Origin: Candidatus Faecalibacterium gallistercoris
Lineage (GTDB): Bacteria; Bacillota; Clostridia; Oscillospirales; Ruminococcaceae
Reading direction: 5' to 3'
DNA length: 64,000 bases
Assembly (NCBI GenBank): GCA_019116585.1
Contig: DXBJ01000072.1
Location: 1 to 64,000, forward strand
Positions 1 to 8,140 of the stretch are shown one piece after another. Position 1 is the first letter of the stretch. Every line of letters starts with the position of its first letter. The notes below the pieces were generated by a model. It was not told the DNA's origin. It saw nothing but the letters and a program-made list of their open reading frames with translations, and did not search any database. The position numbers and the translations under genes were made by a program.

Positions 1-1
1 A

Positions 2-913
2 GCCATACCCTATGAGGAATGGCTGGAATGTCGCAAGGAGGGGATCGGCGGCTCAGACGCCGCTGTGGTCTGTGGGGTCAGCCGGTACAAGTCGCCGGTG
101 GAACTCTGGATGGAGAAAACCGGACAGCTCCCAGCCCAGGAGGCAGGGGAAGCCGCCTACTGGGGCCATCAGCTGGAAGAGCTGGTGCGGACCGAATTTA
201 CCAAGCGCACCGGCATCCAGGTGGAGCACCGGATGGAGCTTCTGCGCAGCGACCAGCACTCCTTTATGCAGGCCAATCTGGACGGCATCTGCCGGCAACC
301 TGACCTGGGGCCCTGTGTTTTCGAGGCTAAAACCGTCTCTGCTTTCAAGGCCGGAGAGTGGGAGGACGGCATACCGGACGAATACTATCTGCAGGTGCAA
401 CACTACATGGCAGTTACCGGCTACCGGGGCGCATACGTCGCCGCCCTGATCGGAGGCAACAACTTCCGGTGGAAGCTCATCCACCGGGATGATGAGTTGA
501 TCGAAGCCCTGATTCAGCTCGAAGCGGACTTCTGGAAGCACGTCCAAAATGAAACCCCGCCGCCTCTCGACGGCTCCAACGCCTCGGCCAAGTTTCTGGC
601 CGAGTGCTTTCCAAGCAGCCTGCCCCGGTCCACGGTGGAACTTCCCGGCCAGGCCGCCACCTTAATTCAGCAGTACGATGAGGCTTGTGAACAGCTCAAA
701 GCAATCACAGAGCAGAAACAGCAGGCTGAAAACCTGTTGAAGCAAATGCTGGGGGAGCATGAGTCCGGCACCACCGGCGACCATATCGTTACATGGAAAA
801 ATGTCACACAGGAACGTCTGGACAGCAAAACGCTTAAAGCCGAACATCCGGCCCTTTACAAGAAGTATGCCAGCAAGAGCAGCTACCGGCGCTTCTCTGT
901 CAAAGCTATATGA
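2..913 (+). CDS. YqaJ-type viral recombinase/exonuclease (5' truncated by window edge)
   Basis: Frame is open from base 2 (AIPYEEWLECRKEGIGGSDAAVVCGVSRYKSPVELW...), with the IGGSDAA..G.S.Y...VELW motif, then FEAKTVS and YYLQVQHYMAVTG typical of the YqaJ fold. Confidence 0.85.
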   Translation, partial: AIPYEEWLECRKEGIGGSDAAVVCGVSRYKSPVELWMEKTGQLPAQEAGEAAYWGHQLEELVRTEFTKRTGIQVEHRMELLRSDQHSFMQANLDGICRQPDLGPCVFEAKTVSAFKAGEWEDGIPDEYYLQVQHYMAVTGYRGAYVAALIGGNNFRWKLIHRDDELIEALIQLEADFWKHVQNETPPPLDGSNASAKFLAECFPSSLPRSTVELPGQAATLIQQYDEACEQLKAITEQKQQAENLLKQMLGEHESGTTGDHIVTWKNVTQERLDSKTLKAEHPALYKKYASKSSYRRFSVKAI

Positions 914-933
914 ACACAAGGAGGTATTATACC

Positions 934-1701
934 ATGGACAACACAAAACTGAAATCCCGTCTTGCCACCAAGGCTCAGACCCTGCAGGAGGTGCCTGCCG
1001 AAAGGGAACCGGCCAGTCTTGTCCCGGCACAGAGCGGCTATGCCGCCCTTAACAGCAGCACCCTGGACCTGATCCGGGAAAACCTCAAGGAGCAGCCCTT
1101 GACCTACCAGATGTTTGACGTGGTCAAATCGCCTTCCGGCGGCTCCACCGTCTTCACAGTGCCGGGGCTGTCCGGGGATGAGGCCGAAAAGGAGCTCACC
1201 GGCATCATCCTGGACTACACCACGCCCCGGGCCTACTGGGATACCTCCGACCCGGTGGAGGGCACGCCGCCCACCTGCCTCAGCCACAACAGCCTTGTCT
1301 CAGAGGACGGCAAAGCCTGTGCTCACTGCCCCTTCAACGACTATGGCTCGAAAGACGGGGAAACGGGGGCCAAGGCCTGCAAGGAGTCGGTATTGCTGTT
1401 CCTGCTGCGGCCGGGCAACGTGCTTCCTCTGCTGGTGCGGGTTCCAGTGACCAGCAAGGGGCTGTTCCTCAAGTACGCGGCCCGGCTCACCAGCTCACTG
1501 ACCCCACTGAACGGCGTGGTCACCCGGATCACCCTGCAGAAAGCCACCAGCCGGGGCGGCAAGCCTTACGCCCTCTTCCATTTTGAGGCGGTCAACGCCC
1601 TCAGTTCCGAAGAAGCTGCCAGCGCCAAAACCTTTGCCCGGCAGCTGATGGAGGCGGTAAAGGCCAGCGAGGTAATGCCTAAGCTGGAGACGGCAGGGTA
1701 A
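934..1701 (+). CDS. Hypothetical protein with four-Cys motif, downstream partner of YqaJ exonuclease
   Basis: ATG at 934 preceded by AAGGAGG; C-x13-C-x2-C-x16-C motif (TCLSHN...CAHCPFN...GAKACKE). Confidence 0.75.
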   Translation: MDNTKLKSRLATKAQTLQEVPAEREPASLVPAQSGYAALNSSTLDLIRENLKEQPLTYQMFDVVKSPSGGSTVFTVPGLSGDEAEKELTGIILDYTTPRAYWDTSDPVEGTPPTCLSHNSLVSEDGKACAHCPFNDYGSKDGETGAKACKESVLLFLLRPGNVLPLLVRVPVTSKGLFLKYAARLTSSLTPLNGVVTRITLQKATSRGGKPYALFHFEAVNALSSEEAASAKTFARQLMEAVKASEVMPKLETAG

Positions 1702-1755
1702 AAATAACCGGTCCGGGATATCTGTTTGCAAATACCCCGGGCTGGTGTTATTTTT
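1700..1755. terminator. Bidirectional intrinsic terminator between convergent genes
   Basis: AAAAATAACCGGTCCGGG ... CCCGGGCTGGTGTTATTTTT; stem continuous if GU pairs are allowed, A and T tracts on both sides. Confidence 0.75.
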
Positions 1756-2029
1756 GACGTTTTCTGGCTGTTTCTTGTTCCTGTAATTTGTTAAGGCCTT
1801 CCCGGGTCGGCACTAAATGCGTAAATCCTTCATCATCAATACATTCCATAATATCACCGGGCTGACACTCAAGAAATTCACATAACTTAAGTATAGTTAA
1901 TGTGTTGACAAAATCATCTTTCACTAAACGATTGACGACCGTTGGAGAAAAGCCATTTTTTCGTAGGTCGGTTTTCTTAAAGCCTTTTTGTTTCATTAAA
2001 TCAAATAATTTCTTATATGATATGCGCAT
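1748..2029 (-). CDS. XRE/Cro-CI-type HTH transcriptional regulator
   Basis: KLFDLMKQKGFKKTDLRKNGFSPTVVNRLVKDDFVNTLTILKLCEFLECQPGDIMECI: Cro-like HTH. Confidence 0.85.
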   Translation of the reverse strand: MRISYKKLFDLMKQKGFKKTDLRKNGFSPTVVNRLVKDDFVNTLTILKLCEFLECQPGDIMECIDDEGFTHLVPTREGLNKLQEQETARKRQK

Positions 2030-2101
2030 AATAATTTATCCTTCTTTGAAATTGAATGGAGAGCAGAGGATTTATTGACCTTGCTAATCTTTCTTCTATT
2101 A

Positions 2102-2131
2102 AGAATACACCGGAAGAAGTGGCAGTGTCAA
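2102..2131 (-). promoter_or_regulatory. Candidate promoter for XRE regulator
   Basis: On minus strand: TTGACA - 18 bp - TATTCT. Confidence 0.55.
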
Positions 2132-2224
2132 TAATTTCAGGACACGATTGCGTACAAAAAAACAACTACATCTTTAGTAATTATGTCAATTTACTTATGC
2201 GTACTCAATAGTGTACAATAATAA

Positions 2225-2264
2225 AAAATCAATAGCAAGCCATTGATTTTGACTCGAATTTTCT
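2225..2264 (+). promoter_or_regulatory. Promoter of Lys-rich/ATPase operon with overlapping inverted-repeat operator
   Basis: Perfect 9-bp arms AAAATCAAT-N8-ATTGATTTT (2225-2250) run into TTGACT (2249-2254), with TAATAA 16-17 bp downstream. Confidence 0.6.
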
Positions 2265-2309
2265 TAATTCTAATAATCTAAATCTTAATCATATAAGGAG
2301 GAATCCATC

Positions 2310-2735
2310 ATGAGTCTCTCCACCGCAAGTTCTAACGGAGCACCAAACCCTGCGTTCGATTCGATGAATAGAAAACAGGATCATTCTGACGGGCTGGGCC
2401 AGTCCCAGTCTAGCAAGAATGAGTTGAAGGGGAAGAAAGGCAAGAAACATAAGAAAAAGCTCAAGAAAAAGCTTAAGAAACTCAAGAAAAAGTTTAAAAA
2501 ACTTAAGAAAAAACTCAAGAAATTTGAGAAGAAACTCCAGAATACAAAAAAGGTAGACGAGAATTCAACGTACAAATATAAGAATGATCAAGCGATGATC
2601 AACCACCTCACTCAGCGCATTGAACAACTGGCTGATATTATTATGGAGTGCTGCAATCCTGAAATTGCAAAAAAGCACAAAAACATACGCGACAGCACAC
2701 AGGAGAGTGAAGCAAATGATACCGTACAATGCTGA
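2310..2735 (+). CDS. Extremely lysine-rich low-complexity small protein
   Basis: AAGGAGG RBS just upstream of ATG 2310; core KGKKGKKHKKKLKKKLKKLKKKFKKLKKKLKKFEKKL. Confidence 0.7.
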   Translation: MSLSTASSNGAPNPAFDSMNRKQDHSDGLGQSQSSKNELKGKKGKKHKKKLKKKLKKLKKKFKKLKKKLKKFEKKLQNTKKVDENSTYKYKNDQAMINHLTQRIEQLADIIMECCNPEIAKKHKNIRDSTQESEANDTVQC

Positions 2736-4392
2736 CCTGCCCAGCGGTGGGATAAGTGAAGTCCATGATATGGACATAATGCATCAATCTGACAGCGATG
2801 TTCTGCAATGCAGTCTCTTCTACGACCCGCAAAATGGAGGTGATGCCGGCCCAGTTTACGCACAGTTGGATGTGTGCTACTTGGGCAGGTCAGAAAAAAT
2901 CGGTATTGATCTTCGTAAGGAAGATTATACTGCCCAAGTCCGGCGGCAGCTTCGTTACTGGAATCTGGCGGGTGACGAACTCATGAAGCAAGTGAAGTCT
3001 CACCTTCAGGAAGCCATTATACAAAGTATATCCAGTCCAAAACGCGCCTATATCTTCTGCCAGCATGGACTTTGCCGCATGGAAAATGACCGGTGGGTTT
3101 ATGTTCTGGGAGATACGGTTGCAGGGTTGCCGGAAGACATAGAGTATGCCATCTTGCCCGAAGTGAAGCGGGAGCATCTGGCCTGGAATCCAGCGCAAGA
3201 TGTATCTCAGGCAGTCGGTGAACTCTGGCATATCTTCGAGATGGACCAGAGAACACTGCTTGTCTTCAGCTTTGGCATCCTGAGCGCCTTGTATTCCGCT
3301 GTCTTCGACATGGATACTACAACTTTCCCCGTTTTAGCCGTGGTCGGTCGGCAGGGAACAGGCAAAACAAAAATTGTTCGAGAACTCATATTGCTGTACG
3401 ATGATGCACAACATCCTGGCTGCATCATGGGTCAGATCGATGCGCACGCTACATCTGCAGCCCTGGCTGAAACGGTGAAGAAACAGCGTGACCAAGCGAT
3501 TCTGGTCGATGACATGGCAGAGAGTGCGGATGCGTCGGAAGCACGGGAGCGCAAGAGAAACATTGCGAATATATTGCGCCGCGTTTCCAACAAAGCGAAT
3601 CAGGGCAAGATGACACCGCAAAAAAAGTTGGATCTTCAGTTTTGCCAGGCAGGGCTGGTCTTTACCGGGGAGTTTATGCTGGAGAATCCTTCCGATATCA
3701 CAAGGACGATCGTAATCTCAACTGATGAGCCGCTTGTGCATCTCCCTCCCGGGCTGAGAGTCCTAGCCGCAACAGCTTTCCATGCTTTTTTGCAATGGCT
3801 TTTGCCGGTTCTGGATGGACAACTGGAACAGCTCAGAGAACAACTAAAGAAGTTGTCTGTCCAGTTTGAGCCGCGCATAGCAAAAAATGGAACTTTGCTT
3901 TTATGGGCTACCGGGCTTTTTGCACTGTTTGTCACAGAGCAAAGTTTTCTGTCAAAAGATGCTGTCACTGACATTGTTGACAAGACGTGCGATGCGCTGC
4001 GGAAAATTTTGCAGACTCAGGAGGAGCAGAGCAGAAAACTTACAGCCTCTGTCCCCAAAGGCAATCTGTGCTGGTATATTCGTGACGGCTATTCAAACAG
4101 ACAATTTACTATTGTAACCCAAAAAGAGTATCTTACCAACAATGCGAACAATTGCCTTATGAAAAAGGGAACGCTCTACATACGTGCCCAAACACTGCTG
4201 GAGTACCTCTGCAACTACACCCCCTATGTGTACTCATCTGTCAAGAAGATGAATAAAACACTGAAAGAAGAAGGCGTGTTGGGCGATAGCAAAGAAAAGC
4301 GCTCAGCTCAAATCAAGATCAACGGAAGAAGATATCTGAAACTGGATATAAAGCTTCTGCAACAATGTGCGCAGCAATACACAAGCGCATAA
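2716..4392 (+). CDS. P-loop ATPase (candidate replication/helicase-type protein of the mobile element)
   Basis: Walker A GRQGTGKT, Walker B-like QAILVDDMAES; ATG at 2716 overlaps the end of the upstream ORF by 20 nt. Confidence 0.75.
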   Translation: MIPYNADLPSGGISEVHDMDIMHQSDSDVLQCSLFYDPQNGGDAGPVYAQLDVCYLGRSEKIGIDLRKEDYTAQVRRQLRYWNLAGDELMKQVKSHLQEAIIQSISSPKRAYIFCQHGLCRMENDRWVYVLGDTVAGLPEDIEYAILPEVKREHLAWNPAQDVSQAVGELWHIFEMDQRTLLVFSFGILSALYSAVFDMDTTTFPVLAVVGRQGTGKTKIVRELILLYDDAQHPGCIMGQIDAHATSAALAETVKKQRDQAILVDDMAESADASEARERKRNIANILRRVSNKANQGKMTPQKKLDLQFCQAGLVFTGEFMLENPSDITRTIVISTDEPLVHLPPGLRVLAATAFHAFLQWLLPVLDGQLEQLREQLKKLSVQFEPRIAKNGTLLLWATGLFALFVTEQSFLSKDAVTDIVDKTCDALRKILQTQEEQSRKLTASVPKGNLCWYIRDGYSNRQFTIVTQKEYLTNNANNCLMKKGTLYIRAQTLLEYLCNYTPYVYSSVKKMNKTLKEEGVLGDSKEKRSAQIKINGRRYLKLDIKLLQQCAQQYTSA

Positions 4393-4406
4393 GGAGGTTT
4401 ATTATT

Positions 4407-4634
4407 GTGAAGTATAGTAAGTATGCAACTGGCCCCGTCCAGTGTGGGTCCATCCACGAGATCTACCGTCGCCTACAGAAAGAGGGCTACCGCATCGGAG
4501 AGTCCGCTCTTCGCGCATGGGTGAAGAACGGGCAGATTCCTGCCGTTTACCGCGGCAAAATGGCACTCGTCCTCTATGAGGATGTGCTCACCTTTATCAC
4601 CAATGGCTACAAACCCATCCCGCCGGCCGCCTGA
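4407..4634 (+). CDS. Small HTH DNA-binding protein, excisionase-like
   Basis: GTG start after AAGGAGG; SIHEIYRRLQKEGYRIGESALRAWVKNGQIPAVYRGKMALVLYEDVLTFI resembles Xis/HTH_17 architecture; sits before the integrase. Confidence 0.6.
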   Translation: MKYSKYATGPVQCGSIHEIYRRLQKEGYRIGESALRAWVKNGQIPAVYRGKMALVLYEDVLTFITNGYKPIPPAA

Positions 4635-4669
4635 TGGTCACATTTTCACTCGCGCATTGTTCATCAACT

Positions 4670-4704
4670 AGGGTCTCTGCCTATCCGTAAACAGAGACCC
4701 TTTC
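4670..4704 (+). terminator. Intrinsic terminator between excisionase-like gene and integrase
   Basis: AGGGTCTCTG-N12-CAGAGACCCT followed by TTCTTTATT. Confidence 0.7.
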
Positions 4705-4732
4705 TTTATTACCATTATTTTATTACCATTAT
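4705..4732 (+). repeat. Perfect tandem repeat 2 x 14 bp (TTTATTACCATTAT) in integrase promoter region
   Basis: 4705-4718 and 4719-4732 are identical; a TATAAT lies at 4730-4735. Confidence 0.85.
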
Positions 4733-4755
4733 AATGAGTAAGGAGGATTTGTTCA

Positions 4756-5961
4756 ATGGCTAATTTACAGGAACGCCGGAATAAAAACGGCAAACTGATT
4801 TCCTATTCCATCCGCATCTTCCGTGGACGCGGGCCGGATGGCAAACAGCTCAAGCCTTTCACCGCCACCTTCGAGGTCAAGCCGAGCTGGAGCGAGAAGA
4901 GCGCCCGCAAAAAAGCGGAGGCTTACGCTGCCACCCTGGAAGATCAATTTAAAAAAGGGCTCATTAATGATACTCGCCAGACCTTTGCCAGCTACTGTGA
5001 CTATGTCATCGCCCTGAAAGAACAGCGTGGTGCCAAGCACTCTACCGTATACCGGTACAAAGCATTGGCTATCCGCATTGACGAAAAAATCGGCCATATC
5101 AAACTGACTGACCTGCGGGCCGATCACCTAAACGATCTCTACACCGCACTGGCCCAGACAGGCCAAAACCAGCGCACTGGCCAGGGCCTCTCTGCCAAAA
5201 CCATTGTGGAACACCACCGTCTGATTTCTGCCGTTCTGGAGCAGGCCGTCAAAGAAGGTCTGATCCCTTACAACGTGGCCCGACGCGCTACATTACCCAA
5301 ACTGGTACACCGCGAAGTCAACTACTTCCAACTTGAGGATGTTGAGCGCATCCGGGACGCCCTCAACCTGGAGCCCATCAAGTGGCGCACCATCACCCAT
5401 CTGTTCCTGATTACAGGCGCACGCCGAGGCGAAATCCTTGGTCTGAAATGGGACAAGGTCAATTTCCAGCAGGACACACTGACCATCTGCACCACCATCC
5501 TCTACTCCCCTGACATCGGCATCTATGAGAGTGTCCCCAAAACCGAGAAGTCCCGCCGTGTCATTGCGGTGCCGCCCGAGACCATCCAGCTGCTGCAGGA
5601 ATACCGCCAATGGCAGGAGGAACAGAAAAAGATCCTCAAAACCTATTACCAGGATCGCGGCTACCTCTTTGCGCAGGAGGATGGCTCCCCGATGCATCCC
5701 GACAGCGTCACCGACTGGCTCAGCAAGTTCAGCCAGCGGCATGGGCTGCCCCACATTAACCCCCATGCCTTCCGGCACACCATGGCCTCAATGCTCTACT
5801 ACAGCGGCGTGGACAGCGTCAGTATCTCCCAGCGGCTGGGGCACGCACAGGTGTCCACCACGGCCAACATCTACGCCCATGTGATGGAACACGCCGACCA
5901 GAAAAACGCCGACATTCTGGCGGACGTGTTCTTCCACAAGGACCAGAAGGAGCAGAAATAA
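4756..5961 (+). CDS. Tyrosine recombinase / site-specific integrase
   Basis: ITGARRGEILGLKWDKV (Arg I), HAFRHTMASMLYYSG (HxxR), LGHAQVSTTANIYAHV (catalytic Tyr). Confidence 0.95.
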   Translation: MANLQERRNKNGKLISYSIRIFRGRGPDGKQLKPFTATFEVKPSWSEKSARKKAEAYAATLEDQFKKGLINDTRQTFASYCDYVIALKEQRGAKHSTVYRYKALAIRIDEKIGHIKLTDLRADHLNDLYTALAQTGQNQRTGQGLSAKTIVEHHRLISAVLEQAVKEGLIPYNVARRATLPKLVHREVNYFQLEDVERIRDALNLEPIKWRTITHLFLITGARRGEILGLKWDKVNFQQDTLTICTTILYSPDIGIYESVPKTEKSRRVIAVPPETIQLLQEYRQWQEEQKKILKTYYQDRGYLFAQEDGSPMHPDSVTDWLSKFSQRHGLPHINPHAFRHTMASMLYYSGVDSVSISQRLGHAQVSTTANIYAHVMEHADQKNADILADVFFHKDQKEQK

Positions 5962-6029
5962 GCCCCTCTCCTCCCCTGTTCTGCTGTTGAATTTATGTTG
6001 AACTTTGTTGCAATCCATCAGACAAAAAG

Positions 6030-6070
6030 AAAAGCACCTGTCAGCATTTTGTACGCTAACAGGTGCTTTT
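6030..6070 (-). terminator. Intrinsic terminator of tRNA-fMet transcript
   Basis: AAAAGCACCTGT-N17-ACAGGTGCTTTT, T-rich on minus-strand exit. Confidence 0.8.
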
Positions 6071-6072
6071 GG

Positions 6073-6149
<77 letters not shown>

Positions 6150-6209
6150 ATATGGAGTTTGTGCACCGCTCTGGCCTTTTGCAGAAGCCGTATCGCTTGG
6201 TGCTTCATT

Positions 6210-6238
6210 ATAATACCACAGGTCTGGGCCAATGTCAA
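6210..6238 (-). promoter_or_regulatory. Promoter of tRNA-fMet
   Basis: Minus strand TTGACA-N17-TATTAT. Confidence 0.8.
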
Positions 6239-6353
6239 TAGTTTTTCGAGAAATTTTTGTAAGGTATCGCCAAAAGCAGAAAAAGAACGCGCCTGCGCTG
6301 GCTCTTGGCCCGGCAGGCGCGCCCGGTTTGCTGCGATAGGGGGCGTGCGGAGG

Positions 6354-7421
6354 TCATCTGCGGCGGCGGCGCAGGAAGAGCACCACGGCTGCCGCTGCGG
6401 CGGCCACGATGACCACCACCGGCCACAGGCCGGCCAGCACCACGGCCACCGACGCCAGGCCCGCCACAAAGTTCTGCCAGCCCTGGGCAAAGGCCGCGCC
6501 CAGACGCTCCAGGAAGGTCTCGCCGGTGGGGGTGTAGGTCTCCACCTCCTGCAGGTTGACGGTGACGGTGCAGCTGGCGATCTGGTCGTCGTACCAGTCC
6601 AGCTGGCTCTGCCAGCTTTCCAGCTGATACTGCACGTCGGACAGCTGGGCCTCGATGTCCAGCAGGTCGGACAGGGTGCTGGCGCTGGCCTGCAGCTCCC
6701 GCAGGCGGTCCCGCTGGCCTTCCAGGTTGGCCACGCGGCCGGCCACGTCGGCGTACTGGGCGGTCACATCGTCGGCCTGCTCGCTGCGGTTGACCAGGCT
6801 GGCCGCCTGCCCTGCCGCCGCCAGAAAGCTGTCGTAGTTTTCTGCCGGCACCCGCAGGGTCATGGACAGGCTGCGCCTGCTGTCGTCGTAGCTGGACTCG
6901 CTGCTGTCCTGCATCCAGCCGCCGGCGTCGGCCAGGGCCTGCTCCAGGGCGGCCCGGGCGGCGTCGTAGTCTTTGGTCTCCAGAGTCAGGTAAGCGGTGT
7001 AGATGATCTTGTCCCCGGCTACGGCCGTCTCCGTGCCGCCGGCGCTGCGGGCCGCACCCGCCGCCAGGCCGTTTTCCGCCGCGTCCATACTGTACTGGGC
7101 CGCCGCCGGGGCTTTGGCCATTGCCGTACTGGACGCCGCGCCGCCAGCCATCCGGCTCATGGTGCTGATGCCGGCACCGGCCGGGCCGATCGCCGTCATC
7201 ACCTGGCTGCCCACAACGGCTACCGCCGCGCAGGCCGCGATGCCCGCCGCCCACCGCCGCCAACGGGGGAAACGGACTGCCCTGCCCTTTTGGGCCGGGG
7301 CGGGGCTTTTGGTATGCTCATGGGATTTTGGGGTGTCAGGCTGCATGGCCAGCAGACGGGCTTTCAGCTCATCGGGAGCGTGAAGCTGGTCTACTTCCAT
7401 TTGATATTCAAACCATTTCAT
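6354..7421 (-). CDS. DUF4349-type membrane protein, putative anti-sigma/sensor partner of ECF sigma
   Basis: Short N-terminal cytoplasmic part, TM (WAAGIAACAAVAVVGSQV), DUF4349-like core (DKIIYTAYLTLETKDYDAA...), C-terminal TM; overlaps the sigma gene by 14 nt. Confidence 0.75.
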   Translation of the reverse strand: MKWFEYQMEVDQLHAPDELKARLLAMQPDTPKSHEHTKSPAPAQKGRAVRFPRWRRWAAGIAACAAVAVVGSQVMTAIGPAGAGISTMSRMAGGAASSTAMAKAPAAAQYSMDAAENGLAAGAARSAGGTETAVAGDKIIYTAYLTLETKDYDAARAALEQALADAGGWMQDSSESSYDDSRRSLSMTLRVPAENYDSFLAAAGQAASLVNRSEQADDVTAQYADVAGRVANLEGQRDRLRELQASASTLSDLLDIEAQLSDVQYQLESWQSQLDWYDDQIASCTVTVNLQEVETYTPTGETFLERLGAAFAQGWQNFVAGLASVAVVLAGLWPVVVIVAAAAAAVVLFLRRRRR

Positions 7422-7896
7422 CCTCGATCTCCTCCTCCAGCATGGTATGTAGAAGGGCCCGCGCCCGGTGCAGCCAGCTGAGCACCGTATTGGTGGGCGC
7501 GCCCACCAGCCGCCCGATCTCCGCCGCCGTATACCCTTCGTAGTAGTGCAGATAAATGGCGTTGCGGTAATGTTCGGGCAGGGCGCGCACCGCGTCCAGC
7601 ACGCTGCCGTCGGCAGCTGGGGGAGCCGGCATCGTCTCATCCAGCGGCACATCCTTCTGGCTGGCCGCACGGGTCAGGTCGTGGCAGCGGTTGATGGCCA
7701 CCCGCAGCAGCCACGCTTTCAGGTGTTCTTCGCTCGAAAAGGCGCCGCGGTACCTCAGCAGCTTTTCGAACACGTCCTGCACCACGTCCTCAGCGTCGGT
7801 GGTGGTGCTGCAGTGATGCACTGCCGCACGGTACACCGTGTCGCTGTATTTTTCCACCGCGAGGTGGAATGCTTCTTCCTGACTGATACGCCACAT
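7408..7896 (-). CDS. RNA polymerase sigma factor, sigma-70 family ECF type
   Basis: TDAEDVVQDVFEKLLRY (region 2) and LPEHYRNAIYLHYYEGYTAAEIGRLVGAPTNTVLSWLHRARALL (region 4). Confidence 0.93.
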   Translation of the reverse strand: MWRISQEEAFHLAVEKYSDTVYRAAVHHCSTTTDAEDVVQDVFEKLLRYRGAFSSEEHLKAWLLRVAINRCHDLTRAASQKDVPLDETMPAPPAADGSVLDAVRALPEHYRNAIYLHYYEGYTAAEIGRLVGAPTNTVLSWLHRARALLHTMLEEEIEDEMV

Positions 7897-8140
7897 AAGT
7901 TGCTCCTTTGCCGGCTTTGCAGGTCCTTTCACCTGAGATACGTTTTGCCGATGGCAAAAATTGCATCGGCGCCGCCGGACTTTCTATCTTTGACCGCCCG
8001 GGGCCTCCCGGGCCGTTTTTACTTGGATATAGTCCTATTGTACCATGCCGCGCCCCAAAGGGAAAGCCCCATTCCGCCCCGCCGGGCCGGAAAAACACGG
8101 AAACACCCGGCAGGCGTCCATGCGCTGCCGGGCAGGGTCA

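Larger units (their letters stand above)
1..6072. mobile_element. Right-hand portion of an integrated mobile element (ICE/prophage-like) abutting tRNA-fMet; left end outside window
   Basis: Tyrosine recombinase (4756-5961) ends about 110 bp from the 3' end of a tRNA gene; excisionase-like HTH, XRE regulator and YqaJ exonuclease lie alongside; lower GC than the flanking chromosome. Confidence 0.7.

Noticed and set aside
2381-2575. 64-aa - strand Phe/Leu-rich ORF (FFSNFLSFFLSFLNFFLSFL)
   Set aside because: Complement of the AAG/AAA lysine repeat; no RBS; explained by the Lys-rich + strand ORF
8000-8045. GCCCGGGGCCTCCCGGGC hairpin upstream of the sigma factor gene
   Set aside because: Could be a plus-strand terminator but no upstream plus-strand gene; not enough to call a regulatory element
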